Of a stretch of 46,007 nt of DNA, positions 1-7,671 are shown piece after piece. Each line of letters opens with the position of its first letter. Positions within the stretch are counted from its first letter, which is position 1. The notes beneath the pieces were generated by a model, which was not told the DNA's origin, made no database searches, and saw nothing but the letters and a program-made list of their open reading frames with translations. The stretch covers positions 1-46,007 of the forward strand of contig DATLQT010000079.1 in the NCBI GenBank assembly GCA_035535055.1. The letters are read 5' to 3'. This DNA comes from UBA6019 sp035535055. Lineage in GTDB: Bacteria; Chloroflexota; Dormibacteria; Dormibacterales; Dormibacteraceae. The position numbers and the translations under genes were made by a program.

Positions 1-206
1 TGATCTCCCGGGGCTTCATGGAGGAGGGCCAGAGCGGCGAGGTGCTGGAGGAGGCGCGCCGGGCCGTCATCGCCGAGCTGCGCCGCTTCGAGGGTGAGCC
101 CGAGCCGTCGGCCATCGCCGAGAGCGCGCACGACGCGGTCCAGCGGGTGATCTACCGGCGCACCAAGCGGCAACCGATGGTCATTCCAGTGGTGACCGAC
201 TGGTGA
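1..206 (+). CDS. rnj: Ribonuclease J, C-terminal end (5' truncated by window)
   Basis: Only the last ~67 codons are present; the reading frame enters at base 3 with ISRGFMEEG and ends in TKRQPMVIPVV-TDW. The ISRGF start of this segment and the closing RRTKRQPMVIPVV signature match the C-terminal domain of bacterial RNase J, a beta-CASP metallo-beta-lactamase exo/endoribonuclease acting in mRNA turnover and rRNA maturation. The catalytic domain lies outside the window. The stop TGA overlaps the GTG of the next gene (GTGA type), so the two are probably cotranslated. Together with RNase Y and YmdB further on, the window holds several RNA-decay genes. Identification rests on the tail only, so J1 versus J2 cannot be told. 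Confidence 0.8.
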   Translation, partial: ISRGFMEEGQSGEVLEEARRAVIAELRRFEGEPEPSAIAESAHDAVQRVIYRRTKRQPMVIPVVTDW

Positions 207-1087
207 AGCTGCCTCCGGTCGCCCTCACCGCCCCGACCCTGTGCCCCCGTTGCGACGCGCCGGCGCTCTACGAGGATCGCTGCACCTCCTGCGGCCTGCA
301 GCTCGGGGTCTGCGGCGCCTGCCGGGGCGTGGCCGGACCCTTCGACCGCTACTGCGGCTTTTGCGGTCACGATCTGAGCGAGGGCGAGGCGCGCTCCCCG
401 GTCTGGCGGTTCTGGCTGCTGGCGGCGATGATCCCGATGGTCGCCGTGCTGGTGGTCGGTGCGACCTTCTTCGGGGGCCCCGTCGCAAGGCGGGTGAGCC
501 ACGCGGTCTTCCCTCCCGCAGCCTCGCCGTCACCCTCGCCCGGCGTGGCCACCAAGCTCTATCGAAGCCCGAACCTCCACCTCATCTACGCGGTGCCCGC
601 GGACTGGCCATCGCCGGCCGACTACACGCTCAGCACCAGCACACCCCTTCAGCAGGTGGTCGCGGCCCGGATGGAGGCGGACATCGCGTCCTACGGCGCG
701 ACCAAGGGCAACCCGTTGGCTGCCAAGCCCGCCGGCGCCCTGCTCGCGCTGGGCCCGCTAGGCCAGGCCCCGGCAGGGGTGGACGCGACCGACCCCAGCT
801 CAGTGCTGGGTTCCGACATCTCCACGCTGACCCTGGGCCCTCCACCTGGGCTCAAGATCGCCGTCGGCCAGCCTGCCCAGAGCATCACCGTCGACGGTCG
901 CAGCGGCAAGGAGGCGGTCTTCACGGTGACGATGGCTGACGGTTCGGTCTACGACTTCGAGCGCGCCTACCTCGCCTCGTCCAGCGGTCTTTTCCGCGTC
1001 GACGCGCTGGTCCCCCAGGCCGATTGGCAGAGCGGAGACAGCCGGCTCGTCGAGGCGGTGATCGAGTCGGTCCGGCTGACCGGCTAG
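203..1087 (+). CDS. Double zinc-ribbon, single-pass membrane protein of unknown function
   Basis: The 294-aa product begins with two treble-clef or zinc-ribbon Cys4 sites (C14, C17, C27, C30 and C37, C40, C51, C54). One hydrophobic segment follows at about residues 68-90. After a Pro/Ser-rich stretch (PAASPSPSP) comes a ~180-residue domain that I do not recognise and that is probably extracytoplasmic. The N-terminal ribbons would then be cytoplasmic. The GTG start overlaps the RNase J stop by 4 bp, which fixes the start and suggests translational coupling. The layout resembles zinc-ribbon membrane proteins common in Chloroflexota and Actinomycetota, where functions are mostly unassigned. No enzymatic motif is visible. 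Confidence 0.7.
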   Translation: MKLPPVALTAPTLCPRCDAPALYEDRCTSCGLQLGVCGACRGVAGPFDRYCGFCGHDLSEGEARSPVWRFWLLAAMIPMVAVLVVGATFFGGPVARRVSHAVFPPAASPSPSPGVATKLYRSPNLHLIYAVPADWPSPADYTLSTSTPLQQVVAARMEADIASYGATKGNPLAAKPAGALLALGPLGQAPAGVDATDPSSVLGSDISTLTLGPPPGLKIAVGQPAQSITVDGRSGKEAVFTVTMADGSVYDFERAYLASSSGLFRVDALVPQADWQSGDSRLVEAVIESVRLTG

Positions 1088-1115
1088 AGTCGCTCGAAGC
1101 GGAGAAGGCCAGGAA

Positions 1116-1913
1116 GTGACACCAGACCAGTACACGGACGTCCTCTACGAGGTCGAAGGGACCACCGCGCTCATCACCATCAACCGGCCGGAGCGCTACA
1201 ACGCCTTTCGCGGCCGGACGGTCGATGAGCTGGTGGACGCCTTCCGGCGGGCCTGGGCCGACCGCGCCGTCCGGGCCGTGATCCTGACCGGCGCCGGCGA
1301 CAAGGCCTTCTGCGCCGGCGGTGACCAGAAGCAGCGCGCGGAGACGGGCGACTACGGCCCGACCGAGCACGGCATCTTCCAGGTCGAATACCTGCACAGC
1401 CTGATCCGCGACATCCCGAAGCCGGTGATCGCGGCCGTCAACGGCTTGGCGATCGGCGGCGGCCACGTGCTCCACGTGCTCTGCGACGTCTCGATCGCGT
1501 CGGAGACCGCCCGCTTCGGCCAGGCCGGCCCCCGGGTGGGGTCCTGGGACGCGGGCTACGGGACCGCCTACCTGGCCCGGGTGGTGGGGGAGAAGCGGGC
1601 CCGGGAGATCTGGTACTTCACCCGCCAGTACGACGCCCAGACCGCCGAGCGCTGGGGCCTGGTCAACAAGGTGGTGGCCCCCGAACGGTTGCTAGACGAG
1701 GCGCGCGAGTGGGCGGCCGAGATCGCCGACAAGAGCCCGACCGCGATCCGCTTCCTGAAGCTCAGCTTCAACACCGACACCGCCCACCAGGGCGCGATCG
1801 GGGCGATCGCGATGTCCGCCCTCGAGGTGTTCAACAAGACCCCGGGCGGCCTCGAGGGACCGACCGCCTTCAGCGAGAAGCGCAAGCCGGACTTCACCAA
1901 GGAGCTCGACTAG
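1116..1913 (+). CDS. MenB/BadI-type enoyl-CoA hydratase superfamily enzyme
   Basis: This 265-aa crotonase-fold protein has the oxyanion-hole segments AFCAGGDQ and IGGGHVLHVLCD, and the GSWDAGYGTAYLARVVG stretch shared by 1,4-dihydroxy-2-naphthoyl-CoA synthase (MenB) and 2-ketocyclohexanecarboxyl-CoA hydrolase (BadI). The C-terminal FNTDTAHQ and EKRKPDF motifs look closer to BadI as I remember it, while IPKPVIAAVNG and REIWYFTRQY fit both. It could therefore make the naphthoquinone ring for menaquinone or open an alicyclic ring during benzoate-type degradation. No other men or bad genes are in the window, so context does not decide. The GTG start has a GGAGAAGG ribosome-binding site about 7 bases upstream. 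Confidence 0.8.
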   Translation: MTPDQYTDVLYEVEGTTALITINRPERYNAFRGRTVDELVDAFRRAWADRAVRAVILTGAGDKAFCAGGDQKQRAETGDYGPTEHGIFQVEYLHSLIRDIPKPVIAAVNGLAIGGGHVLHVLCDVSIASETARFGQAGPRVGSWDAGYGTAYLARVVGEKRAREIWYFTRQYDAQTAERWGLVNKVVAPERLLDEAREWAAEIADKSPTAIRFLKLSFNTDTAHQGAIGAIAMSALEVFNKTPGGLEGPTAFSEKRKPDFTKELD

Positions 1914-1927
1914 CCGCCCGGCCTCTC

Positions 1928-2242
1928 CTAACGCCCGACCACCGCGCTCTTGACCAGGGGGCGCCCGCACTCGACGCAGAACGAGTGGCGGGTGAGGTTG
2001 TGGTGGCCACACACGGGGCAGACCAGCCGGCGTGGCGGGTTGGCCGTCACCCAGCGGTCGTGCTCGCGGTGGTGCCACTGGCCGTCCTCTGGCCCGAGGA
2101 TCCATTCCCGGCCCTCCATGTCCTTGACCGCCAGCGCGCGCACCGAGCGCCGGAAGGTGCCCGCGTCGAGGCCGCCGCCCTTACGGGCCGCCACCAGCTC
2201 GAAGTAGCGCATCTCGGCCATGGCGAAGGGTTCGACGGCCAC
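1928..2242 (-). CDS. Small C-terminal zinc-ribbon protein, hypothetical
   Basis: A 104-aa protein converging on the hydratase gene. Residues 11-65 form a mixed domain with Trp/Arg-rich pieces (REWILGPEDGQWHHREHDRWV). The C-terminus carries one Cys4 zinc ribbon, CPVCGHHN...SFCVECG (C75, C78, C89, C92). The N-terminal half looks like a small scaffold seen next to zinc ribbons in Chloroflexota-type genomes, but I cannot name a family. An internal ATG at residue 8 (MAEMRYF) is an alternative start. Its Cys spacing resembles that of the zinc-ribbon membrane protein encoded at 203-1087, but it lacks a membrane segment. No function is assigned. Confidence 0.55.
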   Translation of the reverse strand: MAVEPFAMAEMRYFELVAARKGGGLDAGTFRRSVRALAVKDMEGREWILGPEDGQWHHREHDRWVTANPPRRLVCPVCGHHNLTRHSFCVECGRPLVKSAVVGR

Positions 2243-2327
2243 GATCGATTAGGGTAGCCGCGCCGCCAGCCGGTGGCAGCCTCGGCCGGCTCGGCGTCGC
2301 GGGTGCGATGCCGAGCCCGCGCGGCCC

Positions 2328-2333
2328 TATAAT
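2328..2333 (+). promoter_or_regulatory. Probable -10 element of ftsK promoter (TATAAT)
   Basis: A perfect TATAAT lies 31 bases before the ATG at 2365. No convincing -35 hexamer is seen at the usual distance (GCGATG at 17 bp). If used, transcription would begin near 2340, which argues against an upstream in-frame ATG at 2308 and supports 2365 as the ftsK start. Confidence 0.4.
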
Positions 2334-2364
2334 CGGCGGCAACCCGCCCAAACGTCGTCCCACC

Positions 2365-4620
2365 ATGCGTCAAAGCCCACAACGAACCACACGTCGCACT
2401 CCCGCGCGGGGGCGGACCCCGGGTCCCGCCCGTTCCGGTAATGGACGGGCGACCAGGTCCCGCAAGCCCGGTCGGCCGCTGCTGACGCCCGCCCAGGCGC
2501 GGGAGGCCGCCGGGGTCGCGGTCATCGGCCTCGCGCTGCTCTTCTTCATCGCCTTCGCGCCCGCGCTCAAGGCCACCTTCGGCTGGGGAGCGCCTCTAGT
2601 GGTAATCGTCGCGCTCGGCGCCGGCCTCTACCTCATCTGGCCCAAGGCGCCGCCGGTTCGGGCGATCGACGTCGCCTCGCTGCTGGCGATCGTGGTCGGC
2701 GTCCTCGGGCTGCTGAGCCTGCTGGGTGTCGGCGGCGGCGCAGCGGGCACGACCCTCTCCTGGTGGGTGGCCAGCTACGTGGGCGCGTGGGGATCCGGCG
2801 TAATCCTCAGCATGGCCATCCTCCTGGGCCTGATCGTCGTCTTCCACTTCAGCCCGGCCGCCACCCTGGCGGCGATGGCGGCAACCGTGCGGGCCGCCCA
2901 CGCCGAGCGGCGGCGAATCGAAGCGCTCGTGCGCAAGGCCGGCCCCAAGGCCGAAACCGCGCGGGACCCCAAGCCCGTGAACGCCGCGAGGCAGGCGCCG
3001 GCTGCGCCGACGGCCCCCGAGCCGATCACCGTCCTCGAGGAGCCAACCTTCCTGGAGCAGCTCGACCAGGAGCTTCCCGACGAACCACCTGCCCCGCCGC
3101 GATCGGCGGGCGCCCAAGCGCCCACCGCGGCAGCCCCCCCGATGCGGGTCGTGGCAGACCCGCTCGACGACGAACCCGAGATCGACTGGAAGGTGCCCGG
3201 CATCAACCTGCTGGAGACCGCGACGGCCCGCAAGGAGCGGATGCAGGACGAGATCAAGCGCAACGTGCGCATCATCGAGCACACCCTCACCACCTTCGGG
3301 GTAGAGGGAAAGGTGGTCGGCGTCAACCCCGGACCGGCGGTTACGCAATACGAGATCCAGCCCGGCGAGGGGGTCCCGGTTCGCAAGATCGTGAGCCTGC
3401 ACAACGACCTGGCGCTCGCGCTGGCGGCCAGCCCACTCAGGATCGAGGCGCCGATCCCCGGCAAGTCGGCAGTAGGCATCGAGGTGCCCAACAAGTCGGC
3501 AAGCCTTGTCACGCTCCGCGAGGTGGTGGGAAGCCCCAGCTTCAAGGAGGGCACCCGCAACCTCGCCCTCGCGCTTGGCAACGACGTATCAGGCCAGCCG
3601 ATCGTCGGCGACATGACCCGGATGCCGCACCTCCTGATCGCCGGGGCGACCGGGCAAGGCAAGTCCGTCTGCATCAACGCCCTGATCGCCTCGATGCTGA
3701 TGCAGGCGACGCCGGCGCAACTCAGGCTGATGCTGATCGACCCCAAGCGGGTCGAGATGTCGGCCTACAACGGCCTGCCACACCTGATGGTGCCGGTCCT
3801 GGTCGAGCCCCACCAGGCGGCCGCCGCGCTGCGCTGGGCGGTGGCGGAAATGGATCGCCGGTACAAGCTCCTGAGCGGCGCCGGAGTGCGCAACATCCAG
3901 GGCTACAACGAGAAGGCGGCGACGGTTGATGCCAAACCACTGCCCTACGTCGTGATCGTCGTCGACGAGCTGGCCGACCTGATGATGGTGGCCGCCGGCG
4001 AGGTGGAGGAGCTGATCTGCCGGATCGCCCAGCTGGCGCGCGCGGTCGGCATCCACCTGATCGTCGCCACCCAGCGGCCTTCGACCGACATCATCACCGG
4101 GCTGATCAAGGCCAACATCCCGTCCCGGATCGCCTTCGCGGTGGGCTCCCAGGTCGACAGCCGGGTGATCCTAGACTCGGGCGGCGCCGAGAAGCTGCTC
4201 GGCCGGGGCGACATGCTCTACCAGCCTGTCGACGCCGGCAAGCCGGCCCGCATCCAGGGCGCCTTCGTCTCCGACGGCGAGGTGGACGCGATCGTCAACT
4301 GGTGGAAGGCGCAAGGCGAGCCGCGTTTCATGGAGGAGGTCCTCGACGAGGCAGTGTCCAGCGGCTTCGGCGAGGGAGGGGAGGAGCGCAAGCTCGACCC
4401 GCTCTTCGCGCGGGCGGCCCGGGCCGTCGCCGCCGAGGGAAGCGCGTCCGTGTCCCTGGTCCAGCGCAAGTTCAACGTCGGCTATTCGCGCGCCGGCCGG
4501 ATCGTTGACCAGCTCGCCGAGCACCGTGTCATCGGCGGCTACCAGGGCTCCAAGTCGCGGGAGGTTCTGATGAACCTGCCCGACGTCGACGAGCTGCTGG
4601 AGAGGATCGGGCTCGAGTGA
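2365..4620 (+). CDS. ftsK: DNA translocase FtsK/SpoIIIE
   Basis: A 751-aa septal DNA pump that moves chromosome termini through the closing division septum. A basic N-terminus (~residues 1-45) is followed by about four membrane segments (~50-180), an acidic/Ala-Pro linker, and a RecA-like motor with Walker A GATGQGKS near residue 427 and Walker B YVVIVVDELADL. The C-terminal gamma winged helix (SVSLVQRKFNVGYSRAGRI) would read KOPS-type sequences. The length matches SpoIIIE rather than the longer E. coli FtsK. I prefer ATG 2365 over an in-frame ATG at 2308, since the latter lies upstream of a TATAAT. The stop overlaps the next gene (GTGA). Confidence 0.95.
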   Translation: MRQSPQRTTRRTPARGRTPGPARSGNGRATRSRKPGRPLLTPAQAREAAGVAVIGLALLFFIAFAPALKATFGWGAPLVVIVALGAGLYLIWPKAPPVRAIDVASLLAIVVGVLGLLSLLGVGGGAAGTTLSWWVASYVGAWGSGVILSMAILLGLIVVFHFSPAATLAAMAATVRAAHAERRRIEALVRKAGPKAETARDPKPVNAARQAPAAPTAPEPITVLEEPTFLEQLDQELPDEPPAPPRSAGAQAPTAAAPPMRVVADPLDDEPEIDWKVPGINLLETATARKERMQDEIKRNVRIIEHTLTTFGVEGKVVGVNPGPAVTQYEIQPGEGVPVRKIVSLHNDLALALAASPLRIEAPIPGKSAVGIEVPNKSASLVTLREVVGSPSFKEGTRNLALALGNDVSGQPIVGDMTRMPHLLIAGATGQGKSVCINALIASMLMQATPAQLRLMLIDPKRVEMSAYNGLPHLMVPVLVEPHQAAAALRWAVAEMDRRYKLLSGAGVRNIQGYNEKAATVDAKPLPYVVIVVDELADLMMVAAGEVEELICRIAQLARAVGIHLIVATQRPSTDIITGLIKANIPSRIAFAVGSQVDSRVILDSGGAEKLLGRGDMLYQPVDAGKPARIQGAFVSDGEVDAIVNWWKAQGEPRFMEEVLDEAVSSGFGEGGEERKLDPLFARAARAVAAEGSASVSLVQRKFNVGYSRAGRIVDQLAEHRVIGGYQGSKSREVLMNLPDVDELLERIGLE

Positions 4621-5336
4621 CGCTCGGCGGCTTGCTGATGGAGGCCCGCCGTGCTCGTGGTGTTTCCCTCGAACAGGCCGCCGCCTCGACCAGGATCCGC
4701 CTTCGAAGCCTGGCCGCCCTCGAGGGTGACAGGCCGTCCGAGCTGCCGGCGCCCGTCTACGTCCGGGGCTACCTGCGCACCTATGCCTATTACCTCGAGA
4801 TCGACCCTGCCCTGCTGCTCCAGGCCTACGAGGCGACCATCCCGCCGGGTGAGGGATCGCTGGCGATGCGGCCCCTCAGCTCCTTCACTGCATCTCCGAG
4901 CATGGTCCTCACAGCGCCCCTGGCCGGCGCGGTCGGACTAATCCTCCTGGTCATCGCCTTCACCGGCTACGTCTACAAGGAGTTGGACAGCGTCCGCACC
5001 CCCGCACCGCTGCCGCGTGTGGCGGCGACGGCCCTGCCGACGCCGTCAGGCTCGCCCGTCGCGGCGGCGCTGCCCACCGCCTCGCCGACGCCAGGCCTGG
5101 CCGACGTCACCGTCACCGTCACCGACACCACCTGGATCGACGTCTCGGTCGACGGCAAGCCCCAGTATGGCGACGCTGGCAAGGTCCTCGACCCCGGCAG
5201 CTCGGTCAGCTTCAGCGGCAGCAAGGTGAAAATCACCACCGGCAAGGGCTTGAATACCATCGTGTCCCTGAACGGGAAGAGCCTGGGACCAATGGGCAAC
5301 GGGGTGATAACCCGCGAGTACACGGCGCAGACTTAG
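4617..5336 (+). CDS. RodZ-like HTH/transmembrane protein (HTH_25-DUF4115)
   Basis: The 239-aa protein begins with a Xre/Cro-type helix-turn-helix (residues ~3-72; GVSLEQAAASTRIRLRSLAA), the HTH_25 form found in RodZ. A membrane segment spans ~97-119. A Thr/Pro-rich stretch leads to a C-terminal DUF4115-type beta domain (~160-239; WIDVSVDGK, VSLNGKSLGPMG). RodZ links the MreB cytoskeleton to cell-wall synthesis through its HTH. Family assignment by domain order is good. Whether this organism has MreB is not visible, so a different membrane-tethered regulator is possible. The GTG start overlaps the ftsK stop, and pgsA follows 9 bases later. Confidence 0.8.
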   Translation: MTLGGLLMEARRARGVSLEQAAASTRIRLRSLAALEGDRPSELPAPVYVRGYLRTYAYYLEIDPALLLQAYEATIPPGEGSLAMRPLSSFTASPSMVLTAPLAGAVGLILLVIAFTGYVYKELDSVRTPAPLPRVAATALPTPSGSPVAAALPTASPTPGLADVTVTVTDTTWIDVSVDGKPQYGDAGKVLDPGSSVSFSGSKVKITTGKGLNTIVSLNGKSLGPMGNGVITREYTAQT

Positions 5337-5345
5337 CGCGCGGCC

Positions 5346-6419
5346 GTGAACCTGCCGAACCTCCTGACCCTCAGCCGCCTGATCGGCATCCCGTTCCTCG
5401 TCTGGCTGCTGCTGGCGGGTTTTCCCGGTCATGACCAGTGGGCGGCGGTCCTCTTCCTGCTCTTCTCGGCGACGGACACCGTGGACGGGTGGTTCGCCCG
5501 GCGCTTCGGGAAGGTCACCGAGCTCGGCAAGTTCCTCGATCCGCTCGCGGATAAGGTCTTCGTCCTGACCGTCCTGGTCACCCTGGTCCAGGAGTCGATG
5601 CTGCCCGCCTGGGTGGTGGTGGTGATCTTCAGCCGCGAGCTTCTGATCACTATCCTGCGGTCGGTGAGCCTGGGCCAGGGCCGGGTGATCGCGGCCAGCT
5701 GGTGGGGGAAGAGTAAGACCGTCTCCCAGGTGGCGGCGATCTCCCTCCTGATCCTCGCTCGCCCCTACGCATGGTTGGAGCCGTACGCGGTGTTCCTGGT
5801 CGCGGTGGCGCTCGCGATCACGATTTACAGCGGCCTGGACTACCTCTGGAGGTTCCGGTACGTGCTTGCCCTGCCGCCCCGGCGCCCAGCCATCAGTCCC
5901 CTGCCGCTGAAGGGTGGCGCTCCGGGGCCCGGCGAGTCGGTCGATCCCCTGGTCCGCCGGCTCGCGGCTGCGCTGGACAGGGCCGGCCAGACCTTCTCCA
6001 GTGCCGAGTCCTGCACCGGGGGAATGGTGGCGGCGGCAATCACCGACCTACCTGGCTCTTCGTCCTTCTTCCTGGGCGGGGTCGTCGCCTACAGCAACCA
6101 GCTGAAACACCGGCTGCTCGGGGTGCCCGAGGACCTCCTCGAAGCCAAGGGTGCCGTCAGCCCGGAGGTGGCCATCGCGATGGCCCAGGGCGCTCGCGAG
6201 CGGCTGGGGAGCGACCTCGCCGTTTCGATCACCTGCGTTGCCGGGCCGGCTGCCGACGGCGCCAAGCCGGTCGGTCTCACCTTCGTCGGCGTCGCTGGGC
6301 CCGACCTGGTATTGGTGAGGCAGTTCAACTGGAGGGGCGATCGCTGGGAGAATCGCAGGCTCAGCGTCGAGGCCGCCCTGAAGATGGTCCTGGACGCTCT
6401 CGCAGAGGGGAAGGCTTGA
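5346..6419 (+). CDS. PgsA-PncC fusion: CDP-alcohol phosphatidyltransferase + NMN amidohydrolase (CinA C-terminal domain)
   Basis: One 357-aa frame joins two enzymes. Residues 1-~175 are a multi-pass CDP-alcohol phosphatidyltransferase with the complete signature D44-x2-D47-G48-x2-A51-R52-x8-G61-x3-D65-x3-D69, expected to make phosphatidylglycerol phosphate from CDP-diacylglycerol and glycerol-3-phosphate. After a short Pro/Gly linker (~176-198), residues ~199-357 are the CinA C-terminal domain (SSAESCTGG at 218-226; YSNQLKHRLLGV), which deamidates nicotinamide mononucleotide. pgsA and cinA are common neighbours in Gram-positive-type genomes. Here no stop separates them. The start is GTG; there is no CinA N-terminal MoaB-like domain. 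Family calls are firm; the benefit of fusion is unknown. Confidence 0.88.
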   Translation: MNLPNLLTLSRLIGIPFLVWLLLAGFPGHDQWAAVLFLLFSATDTVDGWFARRFGKVTELGKFLDPLADKVFVLTVLVTLVQESMLPAWVVVVIFSRELLITILRSVSLGQGRVIAASWWGKSKTVSQVAAISLLILARPYAWLEPYAVFLVAVALAITIYSGLDYLWRFRYVLALPPRRPAISPLPLKGGAPGPGESVDPLVRRLAAALDRAGQTFSSAESCTGGMVAAAITDLPGSSSFFLGGVVAYSNQLKHRLLGVPEDLLEAKGAVSPEVAIAMAQGARERLGSDLAVSITCVAGPAADGAKPVGLTFVGVAGPDLVLVRQFNWRGDRWENRRLSVEAALKMVLDALAEGKA

Positions 6420-6444
6420 CTTTGCGAACAGGTGTTCGTATGCT
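6416..6444 (+). promoter_or_regulatory. recA promoter with embedded LexA (SOS) box
   Basis: TTGACT (6416-6421) and TATGCT (6439-6444) are 17 bp apart. The spacer holds CGAACAGGTGTTCG (6425-6438), which fits the Gram-positive LexA/DinR consensus CGAACRNRYGTTYG exactly. LexA bound here would block RNA polymerase. The site begins inside the end of the PgsA-PncC gene and leaves a leader of about 90 bases before recA. Confidence 0.9.
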
Positions 6445-6543
6445 TCGACTCGGCCCCTTCGACACGCCGCGGTCGCTGTAAATCGTTGCTCACGTCGCCG
6501 CACCGCAGAAGACTGGCCCCAGCCTGTTAGGAGGGATATCGAA

Positions 6544-7671
6544 TTGGAAAGCCAAAAGTCAGAAAGTCAAAAAGCCGATAACCAAAAAGCCGATAGCAGG
6601 GACAAGGCGCTGACCACGGCGCTGACGACCATCAAGCGCAGCTACGGCGACGGCGCGATCATGCGGCTCGGTGAGGCGGGGCCTCAGCGGGAGATCCAGT
6701 CGATCCCGACCGGCGCGCTGCCGCTCGACCTCGCCCTCGGCGTTGGGGGCGTCCCCAAGGGCCGGATCATCGAGATCTACGGCCCCGAGTCGGCGGGCAA
6801 GACCACCCTGGCTCTGCACGTGGTAGCCGAATCGCAAAAGCAGGGCGGCGTCGCCGCCTTCGTTGACGCCGAGCACGCGCTCGATCCCATCTACGCGGCC
6901 CGGATCGGCGTCAGGATCGACGACCTGCTGGTCAGCCAGCCGGACACCGGCGAGCAAGCGCTGGAGATCGTCGAGGTCCTCGTCCGGTCGGGGGCGGTGG
7001 ACGTCATCGTCATCGACTCCGTCGCGGCCCTGGTACCGAAGGCCGAGATCGAAGGCGAGATGGGCGACTCCCACGTCGGCCTTCAGGCCCGGCTGATGTC
7101 GCAGGCGATGCGCAAGCTGACCGCCGCGATCTCCAAGTCCAACTGCTGTGTGATCTTCCTGAACCAGCTGCGCGAGAAGGTCGGGATCATGTTCGGCAAC
7201 CCCGAGACGCAGCCGGGAGGTCGAGCTCTCAAGTTCTACGCCTCGATCCGGCTCGACATCCGTAAGATCGAGACGATCAAGAACGGGCTCGACGCGATCG
7301 GCGCCCGGGTCAAGGTCAAGGTCGTCAAGAACAAGGTGGCGCCCCCCTTTCGCTCCGCCGAGTTCGACATCCTCGCCGACGGCATCTCCCGCGAGGGGGC
7401 GCTAATCGATGGCGCCGTCGAGTACGGCATCATCGAGAAGAGCGGCACCTGGATGTCCTACGGCGAGATGCGCCTCGGGCAGGGCCGCGAGCACGTCCGC
7501 AACTTCCTCCGAGAGAACCCGACTCTCTGCGCCGAGATCGAGAAGGCGGTACGAGCCAGGGCCGCGGTGAAGGCCGCGGATGCGATGCCGAAGCCCCGTG
7601 GGGCTGCCGACTCGCCAAACGGCTCGGCCCCCTCCAGGGCGAAGGAGGAGGACGCACCGGTCGAGGCCTGA
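6544..7671 (+). CDS. recA: Recombinase RecA
   Basis: A 375-aa RecA that forms filaments on single-stranded DNA, drives strand exchange and triggers LexA self-cleavage. Walker A GPESAGKTT is at residues 80-88, and the core includes VIVIDSVAALVPKAEIEGEMGD and the loop-2 region FLNQLREKVGIMFGNPETQPGG. The start is TTG, supported by a strong TAGGAGGG site 8 bases upstream. The first ~20 residues are an unusual Gln/Lys/Ser-rich quasi-repeat (ESQKSESQKADNQKAD) absent from typical RecA. The C-terminal tail is Ala/Pro/Lys-rich and ends acidic. It is under LexA control through the box at 6425-6438, and recX overlaps its 3' end. Confidence 0.97.
   Translation: MESQKSESQKADNQKADSRDKALTTALTTIKRSYGDGAIMRLGEAGPQREIQSIPTGALPLDLALGVGGVPKGRIIEIYGPESAGKTTLALHVVAESQKQGGVAAFVDAEHALDPIYAARIGVRIDDLLVSQPDTGEQALEIVEVLVRSGAVDVIVIDSVAALVPKAEIEGEMGDSHVGLQARLMSQAMRKLTAAISKSNCCVIFLNQLREKVGIMFGNPETQPGGRALKFYASIRLDIRKIETIKNGLDAIGARVKVKVVKNKVAPPFRSAEFDILADGISREGALIDGAVEYGIIEKSGTWMSYGEMRLGQGREHVRNFLRENPTLCAEIEKAVRARAAVKAADAMPKPRGAADSPNGSAPSRAKEEDAPVEA

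Noticed and set aside
2763..3929. Long open frame inside ftsK in another frame (388 codons)
   Set aside because: Pro/Arg/Gly-rich composition typical of a shadow in high-GC DNA; ftsK in the true frame has all family motifs.
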